Shown: positions 42,993 to 51,781, numbered from the stretch's first letter. The stretch is DNA of 64,000 nt from Candidatus Nitrosotenuis cloacae (GCF_026768455.1 NZ_JAPPVQ010000006.1:104314-168313); one strand, 5' to 3'. Translations and numbers: made by a program. Notes: generated by a model from the letters alone, not told the origin.

Positions 42993-43550
42993 TTGAATTC
43001 AAGAATCATTCTCATAATGGTGATTGCGGCAATTGCCGCAATAGTGGGCATGGTGGCGCTCCTAGGACCAAAACTCATCAACGATGTATCGGAAGGCGGA
43101 CTTGGAATTGCATCCCCCACACCAATCGAGGTCCTGCCGCTTGAGGCGGAGCTTGACAGGCTGGACATCGTATCTGTCACAGACGAGCAGGCCGTAATCA
43201 AGATCGGCTTTAAGATAACAAACCCCAACTACAAATCCGCCATACTGCAGGTGATAAAATACGAACTGTACCATGACGGCAAACGAGTCACCATTGAGGA
43301 GATAGGCGAGCGCCCAGAAGGAATGGTCACAAGCTCCAACTACTTTACCATACTACGAGGCTCGCAGGTAATAGACGATACCATCACACTTGAAAACACT
43401 GGAAATGACCCAGAGTTCTGGTCCGCACTTGCAAGCAATCAGGTGGACTGGACGGTCAAGGGCGAGATGTACTTTAATTTGAGCTCCATGACAAGCGGGC
43501 ATGAAAACATCATCCCATTCGAGTTTACCACGCAGGATCGTTTGGATTAA
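42993..43550 (+). CDS. Membrane-anchored LEA14-like beta-sandwich protein
   Basis: 185 residues from a TTG. N-terminal TM (IILIMVIAAIAAIVGMVALL), then an extracytoplasmic beta-sandwich: LDIVSVTDEQAVIKIGFKIT / NPNYKSAILQVIKYELYHDG is typical of LEA14/WHy domains, which have this N-P-N turn between strands. Function unknown; perhaps envelope stress or complex assembly. Monocistronic by spacing. Confidence 0.7.
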   Translation: MNSRIILIMVIAAIAAIVGMVALLGPKLINDVSEGGLGIASPTPIEVLPLEAELDRLDIVSVTDEQAVIKIGFKITNPNYKSAILQVIKYELYHDGKRVTIEEIGERPEGMVTSSNYFTILRGSQVIDDTITLENTGNDPEFWSALASNQVDWTVKGEMYFNLSSMTSGHENIIPFEFTTQDRLD

Positions 43551-43590
43551 ACAAACACAGCTTTAGTTCCTTTTTTGAGCCAAGCAAGAT

Positions 43591-44199
43591 ATGCTGCTCA
43601 GTCCGTATTACGTAAACAACCTGCTCCGAGTGTCAGAGTCTCTACTTGAGATATCAAGGACTCTCAATTCTGAGATCTCCGCACTCCAGAGCCTAAAGGA
43701 CGACGTAAAGCAGCAGCAACAGGAGACACACAGGCAGAGCCAGATGGTAAAAAGAATGACCGACTATCTCAGCGACGAACTAGGCAGGCTGGAGACGGAC
43801 GAAAAATTCCATTCCATATCGATAACCAAAAACCTCGACAAGCTCTCCGAGACGGAGACAAGACTGCGAATTCTCCGGGGCCGGTTGGACGAGTTCGTCC
43901 AGAGTGACGACGCAGAAAACCTCAAGCAGTCCGACTTTACACTCGCAGGAGATCTGAAAAAATACGAGTCGTTCCTGCTGGACCTGACGGGTCTACTAAA
44001 TGAAAAGATCCCGCAGATGGAAAAGATAGTCCACAGAATAAACGGCGAGGGAAGGGAGGCGCAGCAGCAGAAACTACTCCTCAAGGAGATGGCGGATCTG
44101 TTCAATTCGGAGCTGCAGGAGCTGGATCTGGCATTCTCCGAGCTGAGGGGAGACAACAGTATCATAAAACAAAGAAATTATGATAATATGTCCATATAG
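43591..44199 (+). CDS. Coiled-coil protein
   Basis: 202 residues, almost entirely helical: heptads run through LLRVSESLLEISRTLNSEIS, LQSLKDDVKQQQQETHRQSQ, LSETETRLRILRGRLDEFVQ and LLKEMADLFNSELQELDLAF. No TM, no catalytic motif. It follows the LEA14-like gene by 40 bp and precedes a TM microprotein, so it may be part of a membrane-associated complex. Function unknown. Confidence 0.65.
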   Translation: MLLSPYYVNNLLRVSESLLEISRTLNSEISALQSLKDDVKQQQQETHRQSQMVKRMTDYLSDELGRLETDEKFHSISITKNLDKLSETETRLRILRGRLDEFVQSDDAENLKQSDFTLAGDLKKYESFLLDLTGLLNEKIPQMEKIVHRINGEGREAQQQKLLLKEMADLFNSELQELDLAFSELRGDNSIIKQRNYDNMSI

Positions 44200-44248
44200 A
44201 AAAAATTTTAGAAAAATTATATAAAATATGACGGGGCTAGCCAATCAA

Positions 44249-44359
44249 ATGGCAGAAGCATCACTAGCAGCCTTTGGCTCTACAATTGGGGTTGGAATCG
44301 CACTAGCAGTCGTACTGTTTGCACTCCGAGGTAAAGGCCACCCAGAAGCACTGGAATAA
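44249..44359 (+). CDS. Single-TM microprotein (36 aa)
   Basis: 36 residues from the ATG at 44249 (MAEASLAAFGSTIGVGIALA, then VVLFALRGKGHPEALE). One TM and a short basic/acidic tail. TTATATAAAAT (44217-44227) is about 27 bp before this ATG; the in-frame ATG at 44228 touches the TATA box and is less likely. Poly-T follows the stop. Function unknown, but the strong TATA box suggests good expression. Confidence 0.6.
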   Translation: MAEASLAAFGSTIGVGIALAVVLFALRGKGHPEALE

Positions 44360-44374
44360 GATCATCTGATCTTT

Positions 44375-45022
44375 TTACTTCTTTTTGACACCAAGCAAGT
44401 CAGTCAGTGAGAACTGTTTTCCTTCCTGCTTTTTGATGTAGCAACGCTGATAGTATTGGCACCCTGAGCACTCCGGCGACGGCTCAAGGATCGGCACCTT
44501 CTTTTCCCCAATCAGATTGCTAAAGACGCGCACCCGCCTGATCACCTCTTCGAACATCTTTTTCTCCCGCATGACGGCAAACGACGACTCCTCGCCGTCG
44601 CCTGTGATGTATATTATGACTCCCTCTATCTTGTTGAAGATCCACATGCATGCATTAAGGTGCAAAATGTCAGATGCAAACGGCATCTCGGGCGCAGTCT
44701 GCACGGTCTTGAATATTATCACCATGTCATCCACTATCATGTCCGGTTGCCCCTTGAGCTTTATCTCGTCCACTGCAAACTCGGCCACCTTTGAGCCGTA
44801 CGGCAGCTTCCTTATCAGCCCGCCAAACAGGTTGGCAAATCCCTTCCCCTCGGCCTCCAGCCTATCGAATCTGTCATAGTGCGACCTTCTCATGCACCTA
44901 GTCACCTCGTGCAGGTAGACCGTCTTGCTGTCGTTTGGGTCTGCAACCTGCAGTTCAGTCTCCTTTGTTATGGCATTGACTGCATTTGTTATGGTAGTTC
45001 TGTAGTCACGATCACCCATCAT
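44375..45022 (-). CDS. Cas4-like PD-(D/E)XK protein with Fe-S cysteines
   Basis: 215 residues. C43 (EVTRCMRRSHYDRF) and a C-terminal C185-x2-C188-x5-C194 (ECSGCQYYQRCY) match the 4Fe-4S arrangement of Cas4 and AddB. The nuclease core is recognisable (LKGQPDMIVDDMVIIFKTVQ), with Asp94 and Lys105, but the Glu of E-x-K is Ile, so activity may be reduced or absent. No cas gene or CRISPR array is near, so it is a stand-alone member, perhaps a repair factor or an Fe-S-containing structural relative. Confidence 0.75.
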   Translation of the reverse strand: MMGDRDYRTTITNAVNAITKETELQVADPNDSKTVYLHEVTRCMRRSHYDRFDRLEAEGKGFANLFGGLIRKLPYGSKVAEFAVDEIKLKGQPDMIVDDMVIIFKTVQTAPEMPFASDILHLNACMWIFNKIEGVIIYITGDGEESSFAVMREKKMFEEVIRRVRVFSNLIGEKKVPILEPSPECSGCQYYQRCYIKKQEGKQFSLTDLLGVKKK

Positions 45023-45032
45023 ACCGCATCAC

Positions 45033-45269
45033 CTAGCTGAGAAGCCTCGTCAAAAACCTAGATATCCTGTCCGAAAATGCGAGTGCCACAAAGTGCAGGC
45101 CAAAGCCTATCACGGCGCCTACTAGAATGCTGGACGTAGCAAAGTAAATTCCCAAAAACACTCCCAGTGCAGGAAGCGTCAGAATCAGAGCAAGGAACGT
45201 GCTGACCCAAATCGTGTTTACAAGCGCGTCTGTTGTGATCTCTGATTTCTTTTTGTGAATCTTAATCAT
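45033..45269 (-). CDS. Two-TM protein next to ATP synthase subunit C
   Basis: 78 residues: basic N-terminus (MIKIHKKKSEITTDALVNTI) then two hydrophobic helices (VSTFLALILTLPALGVFLGI, SSILVGAVIGFGLHFVALAF) and a basic end. The hairpin with PALGVFLGIYF resembles the bacterial AtpZ/UncI type of ATP-synthase-associated protein in layout; with the atpC gene 40 bp upstream on the same strand, a role in ATP synthase assembly is a reasonable inference but not proven. Confidence 0.55.
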   Translation of the reverse strand: MIKIHKKKSEITTDALVNTIWVSTFLALILTLPALGVFLGIYFATSSILVGAVIGFGLHFVALAFSDRISRFLTRLLS

Positions 45270-45309
45270 TTAATGGTCTAGCCAGCCTTGTACCATATAT
45301 AGTTGAAGC

Positions 45310-46359
45310 CTAGTCTTCCTTGTCAACTATCAGTCTTGACATCGTAGTCTGTGGTGCAATTTTTTGGTCCACTGCAAATGCAATCGCTGCAATGTTTCTC
45401 ACCTCATAGGCGGTAAGCTTTGTTATTCCTACTATGGTTGCAAAGCTGAACATCTTTGTAAACGACCTGTTTACTGCCTTGTAGATTGCCATCTCAAAGT
45501 TGTGCTCAAACTGCGATATCGACTCTATGTCGCTGTCTGTCTGCGGCACCAGTTCCTTGTATCGTGTCGTTGAGATCTCGTCAAGCACGCTCTTTACGGA
45601 ATCAAGCGAGATTAATTTTCCAAGCAAATCCCTTGGCACACTAGGAGTGTGTGTCACGATGAGGTTCTTTATCTGCTCCTCGTCCAGTCCCCAGAACTTG
45701 CCTCGCAGAATGGAGAGTATGTTGTAAAAGTCGATGTCCATTCCGACCAGTCTCATCAGATCCCGGTCCCTTGCATTTCTGACTGCGCGGCCCAGCTGCT
45801 GATAGAGTATCTTGTCCAAAAATACGTCGAACACCTGAACGTTCTTTTTGTCGTTGTATATGGTGACTGCCTTTGCAACCTCATCGCCAAACTCTATTGT
45901 CCCAAGACTTGCCACGGCCTCTTCTAGGTCCTTTGCGACAAGCGCCTTGACTATGATGTCCCTCTGGTTGATGAGCTCCTCTGCATGCAAGTTGAGGTTC
46001 GGTTCTATCTCCTCTTGGGACTTGCCAAGCGCCTTTCCCTTTAGGATTAACTTTAGATTTGAAATTATGAACTTTAGATAGTACGCGTCCAGAATGTCGG
46101 ATTTTCCAGCCGTGTTTGCTATGGAGTAATGGATGTCTGCCAGCTCGCTCCTCAGCGCCGACTCTACTGCGCCTGCAGTGTACGGCTTTGCCAATTTTGA
46201 TACGGCATCGGCATACTTGGTGTTCTTTATCCTGGTGATTAACTCGTCAAGATCTCGTGACTCTGCCAAAGTCTGCAGGTCCGCCTTTGATAGAAGCTGC
46301 CCTCTTTGGGAAAACGACTTTACTGAGGCAAATACCTTCTGCGATCCTCCAGAACCCAT
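45310..46359 (-). CDS. atpC: A-type ATP synthase subunit C
   Basis: 349 residues, archaeal/vacuolar subunit C (d-like), an all-helical funnel that couples the central stalk to the K ring. AVRNARDRDLMRLVGMDIDF followed by YNILSILRGKFWGLDEEQIK and AYEVRNIAAIAFAVDQKIAP near the end are family signatures. The gene is 5.4 kb away from atpE-A-B-D-K and on the opposite strand, yet its promoter shares 32 identical bp with that of atpE. Confidence 0.88.
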   Translation of the reverse strand: MGSGGSQKVFASVKSFSQRGQLLSKADLQTLAESRDLDELITRIKNTKYADAVSKLAKPYTAGAVESALRSELADIHYSIANTAGKSDILDAYYLKFIISNLKLILKGKALGKSQEEIEPNLNLHAEELINQRDIIVKALVAKDLEEAVASLGTIEFGDEVAKAVTIYNDKKNVQVFDVFLDKILYQQLGRAVRNARDRDLMRLVGMDIDFYNILSILRGKFWGLDEEQIKNLIVTHTPSVPRDLLGKLISLDSVKSVLDEISTTRYKELVPQTDSDIESISQFEHNFEMAIYKAVNRSFTKMFSFATIVGITKLTAYEVRNIAAIAFAVDQKIAPQTTMSRLIVDKED

Positions 46360-46364
46360 ATTTT

Positions 46365-46396
46365 GGCTCCAATCTCAAATGGATTTTAATGTTTGG
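46365..46396 (-). promoter_or_regulatory. atpC promoter element, identical to atpE's
   Basis: On the minus strand it runs from CCAAACATTAAAATCC to TTTGAGATTGGAGCC, ending five bases before the ATG. It contains the TATA-like CATTAAAATCC (about 27 bp before the ATG). All 32 bases are identical to 51744-51775. The TTAAAA to TTGGAGC spacing is 11 bp. Confidence 0.85.
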
Positions 46397-46422
46397 TGCT
46401 TTTCGCGCAAATAATTTCCGAT

Positions 46423-47076
46423 TCAGCTGACGCTTTTGAGAAATTTCAGCGTCTTCTCCTTTTCAGCTTTTGGCATGGATGTATAACTCTCAAGGAACTC
46501 CTTCTGGATGAGGATGGTCTCGTCGGATGCGGCCAAAAACCTGGCCTTGTCAAGGGGTAAAATCTCCTGCCCGCCGTCGCAGTAGGCCCTTACATAGCTT
46601 TTAAACAATAAGTAGACAAATCTTGGCGCAAATTTTGAGAGTGTCCGTATCTGATCCAGAAACTCGGCATCGGCATTCTTCATTCCTGCAAAAAACCTCT
46701 CAAGTATCTGCTCCCTTCCAATTATCTCGTCCAGCGACAGCGACACAAGCAGGCCCTTCTCCGTGAGGTGGTAATACGGGATGCCCTTTTCTTGCAGCGC
46801 CCTCGGGCCCCGCCGTAGCGGAAGCCTTCCTGCCTCCTCTACTATGTTTAGCGGAATTAGTATCTCGTCAAGATCGCGAAATATGCCAGAATAGATGTTC
46901 TTCCAGACCGTGCCATTTTCCTGCGCTATTCTCTGCGCAAGCGCAGTACGCGTCATCTGCGCCGGATTGTTCTCCGTTGCAAGACACACAATAATTGCTC
47001 TCTGTCTCTGAGCCTCTCCTGTCAGCTCCTCCTTTTTTGTCTTAAACGTATCAAAGATTCCAAGTTTTGCAGCCAA
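46423..47076 (-). CDS. Thaumarchaeal protein with winged-helix-like N-terminus
   Basis: 217 residues from a TTG with AAATTATGTTATGG about 22 bp upstream. RQRAIIVCLATENNPAQMTRTALAQ looks like a helix-turn-helix, followed by a wing (IPLNIVEEAGRLPLRRGPRA) and the YYHLTEKGLLV strand typical of winged-helix regulators. The C-terminal half is helical. It lies between atpC and the divergent amt gene. Regulatory role inferred only. Confidence 0.6.
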   Translation of the reverse strand: MAAKLGIFDTFKTKKEELTGEAQRQRAIIVCLATENNPAQMTRTALAQRIAQENGTVWKNIYSGIFRDLDEILIPLNIVEEAGRLPLRRGPRALQEKGIPYYHLTEKGLLVSLSLDEIIGREQILERFFAGMKNADAEFLDQIRTLSKFAPRFVYLLFKSYVRAYCDGGQEILPLDKARFLAASDETILIQKEFLESYTSMPKAEKEKTLKFLKSVS

Positions 47077-47205
47077 TTACTTCCCCACCATAACATAATT
47101 TGATGATTTTATGTTATTATCTCAAAAATAATCTATTTAACAATTTACTTTTTTTCATGGCAAAACTTCCCTACCCTTAAATAATTTTCACCTTTCAGAC
47201 CTCCA

Positions 47206-48771
47206 ATGAAGAACAGAAATCACAAGTACGCTCTATTACTTGTGATAGCAGTTGCGGCAACAGCAACAGGCGTATTGTCTCAAGCTTATGCACAACAGGT
47301 AACCGACGGCATGGATGGGTACACAGCAGGTACCGCCGGCATCTACACTGGAAACCCAAACGAATGTTGGGTTGAGGGAGAGCCAGGCAAATTCACACCA
47401 TGCATGATTGATAACGGTGATACCGCATGGATGCTTACTGCAACATCTCTGGTCTTATTCATGACTCCAGGTGTTGCATTCTTCTATGGCGGTTTAGCCA
47501 GATCCAAGAACATGGTCAACGTCCTAGGAATGACTTTGATCGTGATGGGTCTAATCTCGGTACAATGGGTGCTATGGGGCTACACTCTTGCGTTCGGACC
47601 GAACACATCTGATGCGAACAAATTCATGGGCGCATTGGACTATGTCGGATTCAACAAGGTATCACATGCAGCACCACTAGGTGCTCTGGGAGCCTGCACG
47701 GACCAGGTGTACTATACGTTGAGATCGCCTTATGTCGTTAGCGAGGAAGTAAAATGTAGCACTAGCTGGCCAGGAACAATTCCACACCAGCTATTTGCCA
47801 TGTTCCAAGCGACATTCGCTATAATCACACCTGCACTTATCATCGGTGGAATCATCGATAGAATCAAGTTCAGCGCCTTTGTGATCTTCATCCTGCTTTG
47901 GGCAACCTTCGTCTATGATCCAGTAGCACACTGGGTATGGGGAGGCGGCTTCATCGGAGGAGGAGCACTAGACCTGAACGCCGATCTTAAACCTACGGCA
48001 GCACTAGACTTTGCCGGCGGAACAGTCGTACACATCACATCCGGATTCTCTGCACTAGCTGGTGCGCTGATTCTCGGAAGGAGATTGGGCTACGGCAAAG
48101 TTCCGATGGAACCACACAACATCCCAATGGTTGTTCTCGGTGTGGGAATCCTCTGGTTTGGTTGGTTCGGATTCAATGCAGGAAGTGAAGTAGCCGCAGA
48201 CAGCGTTGCAGTATCCGCATGGGTTGTAACAAATACAGCAACAGGCATGGCAGCATTGACCTGGACACTTATGGCTTGGGCCCACACGGGCAAGCCAAGC
48301 ATCGTAGGTGCAGCATCTGGCGCAGTTGCAGGACTAGTCTGCATTACGCCGGCATCAGGTTTTGTTGGGCCAATGGCAGCACTGATAATCGGTATTGCCG
48401 GAGGGGCAGTCTGTTACGGATGCGTAGCATTCAAGAACTCTAGAAAATGGGACGATGCCCTCGATGTTTGGGGAGTCCACGGAATGGGAGGCCTTACAGG
48501 TGCTATCTTGACAGGTACACTTGCCAGCCCGCACATCTGGGACACAGGCAACGGCATCGGCGCATGGACTGGAACACCAGAAGGCTATGAGCAACAAGCT
48601 ATCAACATAATCGGAGCACTCATCTCAGTTGGGTACGCATTCGGAATAACTGTGGTCATCCTAAAGGTGATGGACGCAGTATGGCCGGGCGGAATCAGAG
48701 TCACACCAAAAGAAGAAGAAATTGGACTCGACTTGGCTCAACACGGAGAAAGAGCATACGTAAACGAGTAA
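47206..48771 (+). CDS. amt: Ammonium transporter
   Basis: 521 residues with a cleavable signal peptide (LLVIAVAATATGVLSQAYAQ) and eleven TM segments. The pore twin histidines are in FAGGTVVHITSG and VWGVHGMGG; DGDTAWMLTATSLVLFMTP-like and MTPGVAFFYGGLARSKNMVN are strong Amt signatures. An extracytoplasmic loop with four Cys (near GACTDQVYYTLR and EEVKCSTSWP) is unusual and may form disulfides. It imports ammonium or ammonia for assimilation and, in an ammonia oxidizer, possibly sensing. CTTAAATAATTT is 25 bp before the ATG, so it is leaderless and likely strongly expressed. Confidence 0.97.
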   Translation: MKNRNHKYALLLVIAVAATATGVLSQAYAQQVTDGMDGYTAGTAGIYTGNPNECWVEGEPGKFTPCMIDNGDTAWMLTATSLVLFMTPGVAFFYGGLARSKNMVNVLGMTLIVMGLISVQWVLWGYTLAFGPNTSDANKFMGALDYVGFNKVSHAAPLGALGACTDQVYYTLRSPYVVSEEVKCSTSWPGTIPHQLFAMFQATFAIITPALIIGGIIDRIKFSAFVIFILLWATFVYDPVAHWVWGGGFIGGGALDLNADLKPTAALDFAGGTVVHITSGFSALAGALILGRRLGYGKVPMEPHNIPMVVLGVGILWFGWFGFNAGSEVAADSVAVSAWVVTNTATGMAALTWTLMAWAHTGKPSIVGAASGAVAGLVCITPASGFVGPMAALIIGIAGGAVCYGCVAFKNSRKWDDALDVWGVHGMGGLTGAILTGTLASPHIWDTGNGIGAWTGTPEGYEQQAINIIGALISVGYAFGITVVILKVMDAVWPGGIRVTPKEEEIGLDLAQHGERAYVNE

Positions 48772-48778
48772 ACACTCA

Positions 48779-48801
48779 CCTTTCTTTCCTTTTTGTTTTT
48801 G
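48779..48801 (+). terminator. Poly-T terminator after amt
   Basis: A pyrimidine stretch of T-runs (TTTCTTTCCTTTTTGTTTTT) starts eight bases after the amt stop, the usual archaeal intrinsic terminator; no hairpin is needed. Confidence 0.55.
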
Positions 48802-48840
48802 ATCAAAACCAATTAATCCGTTTTAGCCCAAACCATATCG

Positions 48841-49611
48841 GTGCTAATTACAACGTCCGAACTGGCAGGGGAGCTTGGCGGCAAGGACCTCGTTATAATC
48901 GATTCAAGGTCGTTCAAAGAGTATTCGCAGGGCCACATACCTGGCGCGGTAAACCTGGACCTGTTTGCGTACCACTGGTTTGACACCTCGGAAAAGGGCA
49001 TCGAGATGTTCGAGTCCCAGACAAGGCAGCTGCTCTCCTTTGCGGGGGTGCAGGGAAAAAAAGTGGTATTCTACGACGATATTTCAGGCATGCTTGCCGC
49101 GCGCGGCGTGTGGATGCTACTTTACTTTTCCCATCGTAACGTATCCATGCTGGACGGGGGAATCAAAAAATGGGTTGCCGACGGGCTGGGCGTGGAAACG
49201 AGGGCAAACGGATTTACACCATCCGAGTTCACAGGCAAACCCGACCGTTCCATACTTGCCGGGTACGAGCACCTCAGGGAAAATCTGGACGATGTGGTTG
49301 TAATCGACGCAAGATCCAAGGAGGAGTACGACGGCACAACCGTCCGGGGAGCAAGGCGGGGGCACATCCCAAACGCAGTAAACGTGGACTTTAACCTGAA
49401 CATCGCCCAGGACGGCACCATAAAGGGCCAAAAGGAACTAGCAGAGCTTTATGCATTCCCAAAGGAGGCCCAGGTCATCACATACTGCCAGGGCGCGTAC
49501 CGCGCGGCAAACTCTTTTGTAGCGCTAAAAAAACTCGGGTTCAAAAACGTCAGGGTGTACCTTGGGTCCTGGGGGGAATGGTCAAACAGGGATGATCTTC
49601 CGGTATGCTGA
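48841..49611 (+). CDS. Sulfurtransferase with two rhodanese domains
   Basis: 256 residues from a GTG. The N-terminal rhodanese domain (VIIDSRSFKEYSQGHIPGAV) has FYDDISG where the active Cys loop should be, so it is inactive. The C-terminal domain (VVVIDARSKEEYDGTTVRGA) has the active loop TYCQGAYRAA. This is the TST/MST type; it transfers sulfane sulfur to cyanide or thiols. Its stop abuts the convergent atpI gene. Confidence 0.9.
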   Translation: MLITTSELAGELGGKDLVIIDSRSFKEYSQGHIPGAVNLDLFAYHWFDTSEKGIEMFESQTRQLLSFAGVQGKKVVFYDDISGMLAARGVWMLLYFSHRNVSMLDGGIKKWVADGLGVETRANGFTPSEFTGKPDRSILAGYEHLRENLDDVVVIDARSKEEYDGTTVRGARRGHIPNAVNVDFNLNIAQDGTIKGQKELAELYAFPKEAQVITYCQGAYRAANSFVALKKLGFKNVRVYLGSWGEWSNRDDLPVC

Positions 49612-51705
49612 CTATCTTCTCTTCCAGACCAGCTGGTTGTAGAGTAATTCCGGCACGACCTGCTTGAATGGCTGCGCGCCGCCGTCATACCACTTTGTAA
49701 AGAACTCGTAGAGGTGCAATCTGAGGGACTGGATGTAGACTATCAGCCCCTCGATCATCATGATTCCAAGGTTCCCTCCGATTATCATTGCAAGCGCCGC
49801 AGGCGACGTGGAGCCGCCAAGCGCGTGGAAGGAGTTGTTTACCGTCATGAGCAGCGCTGCGTGCACCAGCAGCATGATTCCAAGTCGGGCGTAGCTTATG
49901 GTGTGCGCCAGGCACTCGACGGTCTTTCCTAGGAATACCTCCATGACCACGTTTGCCGCGCTTCCGCCGTCCTCTGGGTGGTGCTTTGCGTGCAGGATGC
50001 CGCCGACCATCATGGTCGCCATCGATCCCAAGACTATGATTATTGCGATTCTGGTGACTATCCACACCCTTGCCCAGTCGCCAAGGAATATCGTGACCCA
50101 TGGGACTGCCTCGTCGTGCGCCCTGGAATACATGTTCATCACGTCGTAGCTGGAGCCGATTGCGCACATCATGATTATGACTATTCCGCCGTACAGCGTG
50201 AGGTTCGGTATGGCCTCGGTTACCATCATCATAGTGTGGCCTTCCTTCCTTAGCCGCTTTATTCGGAGCACGAACGCCCACACCAGGTGGATGATTCCCA
50301 AAAATATTGATACCTTTAGAATTGTGATTACCTGCTCAAATGTCAGCTCCGCCACGCTGATCACCCCGACAAGCCATGCGACTGGCTTTAGCGGTCCCTC
50401 AAGCAGGCCCTCAAACGGCGCCAGGTGGTCTATGTGGAAGCCAAACGCCTCGCCTGCCCCGACTCCTGCCACCGCAGCGGATGCTCCGGATATGGCAATG
50501 AGCATTCCCCACTTTGCCATCACTCCCTGGCCCTTCATCTTGAACAGCAGGCCCAGTCCCATCAGAAGCAGGCCGTGTCCCAAATCGGCAAACATTATTC
50601 CGTAGAATATAGGCCACATCAGCGAGATCATGGGGGTTGGGTCGGCCTCTCCCTTTCTTGGGATTCCCTGCGACTGCGTGATTACCTCAAATGTTCTCAC
50701 CCATCTCTTGTTCTGGAACAGGGTGGGCCTGTTTTGCGCAAGCTTTGGATCCGTTACGTCCTCTATTACCGACATCCACTGCTTTGTGACGTCCTTGAAC
50801 TTTGACTCCATGTTCTTTGGGATGTATCCCTGAATTACTGCAAATCTCTTGGTTCCGCCCGGCTTGCGCAGCGACTCGAGCACCTCCTTTGCCAGGTACG
50901 CGCTCTCGTGCAGCGCCAGTATGTCGCGCCTCAGCGACTTTTTCATGACGGCCACCTGCTCGTCGATTTTTTTCTGCTTTTGCCCAAGCTCTGCAAGCTT
51001 TGCCTCGATGGCAGAGTACGCCTGTGAGGGGACCTGCGGCAGTCCTGCCGGAATCACAAACGGGTTTGCGTTAAAGCCGCGGAACACCTTGAGCACCCTG
51101 TCGGAGTCGTCTGCGCCCGATATCACAATCAGTGCGATTTTGTCCTTTGACTCTAGATCGTACCTGTACATCGCAACGCCGTCCAGGGAACGGTGCACCT
51201 CGTCATATTCGGTAGAATTTATCACAAACAGGTTAGTGTAAAAGTATCTCATAAGGCCAAATCCGCCAAGATCCGCGTTGAGCTTTCTTACCACGTTGAG
51301 AGTCTCCTTGATGGTGGTGAACTCCTCGATTGCCCTTTGGGTGGTTGCGGACTCGTCTAGGGCCTTTGCTGCGCCGTCTACTATGGTCGGGCTTTTCTGC
51401 TCCAAGTCGGTGATCATGGAGCTGACCTCGTCCAGCTCGTACTGCTTCTTCTTGATGACGGTTCCCTTGAACAGCACCTCGAGTATTCCGACCTGCAGCG
51501 GGATCTGCAGCCCCTTTATGACGTCGTCCACCGTCTGGTAGAGCTTCTGGGCCCTCAAGAGCAGGTCGTCAATTTCCGGCGTAACCACGTCGTTTTCGGT
51601 GTCTATCTTGTGAAACCACTCAAATTCCGCAAGTCTTGAGACGGCTTGCGGCGACTCTGATCTGGGCAGAATTATGCTACCTAACTTTAGATCAGCTACA
51701 ACCAA
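49612..51705 (-). CDS. atpI: A-type ATP synthase subunit I
   Basis: 697 residues from a TTG. About 370 N-terminal soluble residues with coiled coils (LGQKQKKIDEQVAVMKKSLR) form the stator arm, then some eight TM helices. TPMISLMWPIFYGIMFADLG, GLLLMGLGLLFKMKGQGVMA and SYARLGIMLLVHAALLMTVN (Arg in the proton half-channel) are conserved. It forms the stator and proton path of the A1Ao synthase. Divergent from atpE-A-B-D-K, with about 76 bp between starts. Confidence 0.95.
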   Translation of the reverse strand: MVVADLKLGSIILPRSESPQAVSRLAEFEWFHKIDTENDVVTPEIDDLLLRAQKLYQTVDDVIKGLQIPLQVGILEVLFKGTVIKKKQYELDEVSSMITDLEQKSPTIVDGAAKALDESATTQRAIEEFTTIKETLNVVRKLNADLGGFGLMRYFYTNLFVINSTEYDEVHRSLDGVAMYRYDLESKDKIALIVISGADDSDRVLKVFRGFNANPFVIPAGLPQVPSQAYSAIEAKLAELGQKQKKIDEQVAVMKKSLRRDILALHESAYLAKEVLESLRKPGGTKRFAVIQGYIPKNMESKFKDVTKQWMSVIEDVTDPKLAQNRPTLFQNKRWVRTFEVITQSQGIPRKGEADPTPMISLMWPIFYGIMFADLGHGLLLMGLGLLFKMKGQGVMAKWGMLIAISGASAAVAGVGAGEAFGFHIDHLAPFEGLLEGPLKPVAWLVGVISVAELTFEQVITILKVSIFLGIIHLVWAFVLRIKRLRKEGHTMMMVTEAIPNLTLYGGIVIIMMCAIGSSYDVMNMYSRAHDEAVPWVTIFLGDWARVWIVTRIAIIIVLGSMATMMVGGILHAKHHPEDGGSAANVVMEVFLGKTVECLAHTISYARLGIMLLVHAALLMTVNNSFHALGGSTSPAALAMIIGGNLGIMMIEGLIVYIQSLRLHLYEFFTKWYDGGAQPFKQVVPELLYNQLVWKRR

Positions 51706-51743
51706 GTCAACTTAACGGTTGGGCGACGATTTTAAAATCTTTC

Positions 51744-51775
51744 CCAAACATTAAAATCCATTTGAGATTGGAGCC
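51744..51775 (+). promoter_or_regulatory. atpE operon promoter element, identical to atpC's
   Basis: CCAAACATTAAAATCC through TTTGAGATTGGAGCC, ending six bases before the ATG of atpE. All 32 bases equal the atpC element at 46365-46396. TATA-like CATTAAAATCC is about 28 bp before the ATG. GATTTTAAAATC (about 51728-51739) just upstream is a perfect palindrome and may hold the TATA box of the divergent atpI. Confidence 0.85.
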
Positions 51776-51781
51776 CAGACA

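Noticed and set aside
44375..45022. CRISPR-Cas locus suggested by the Cas4-like protein
   Set aside because: No cas1/cas2, effector or repeat array anywhere in the window.
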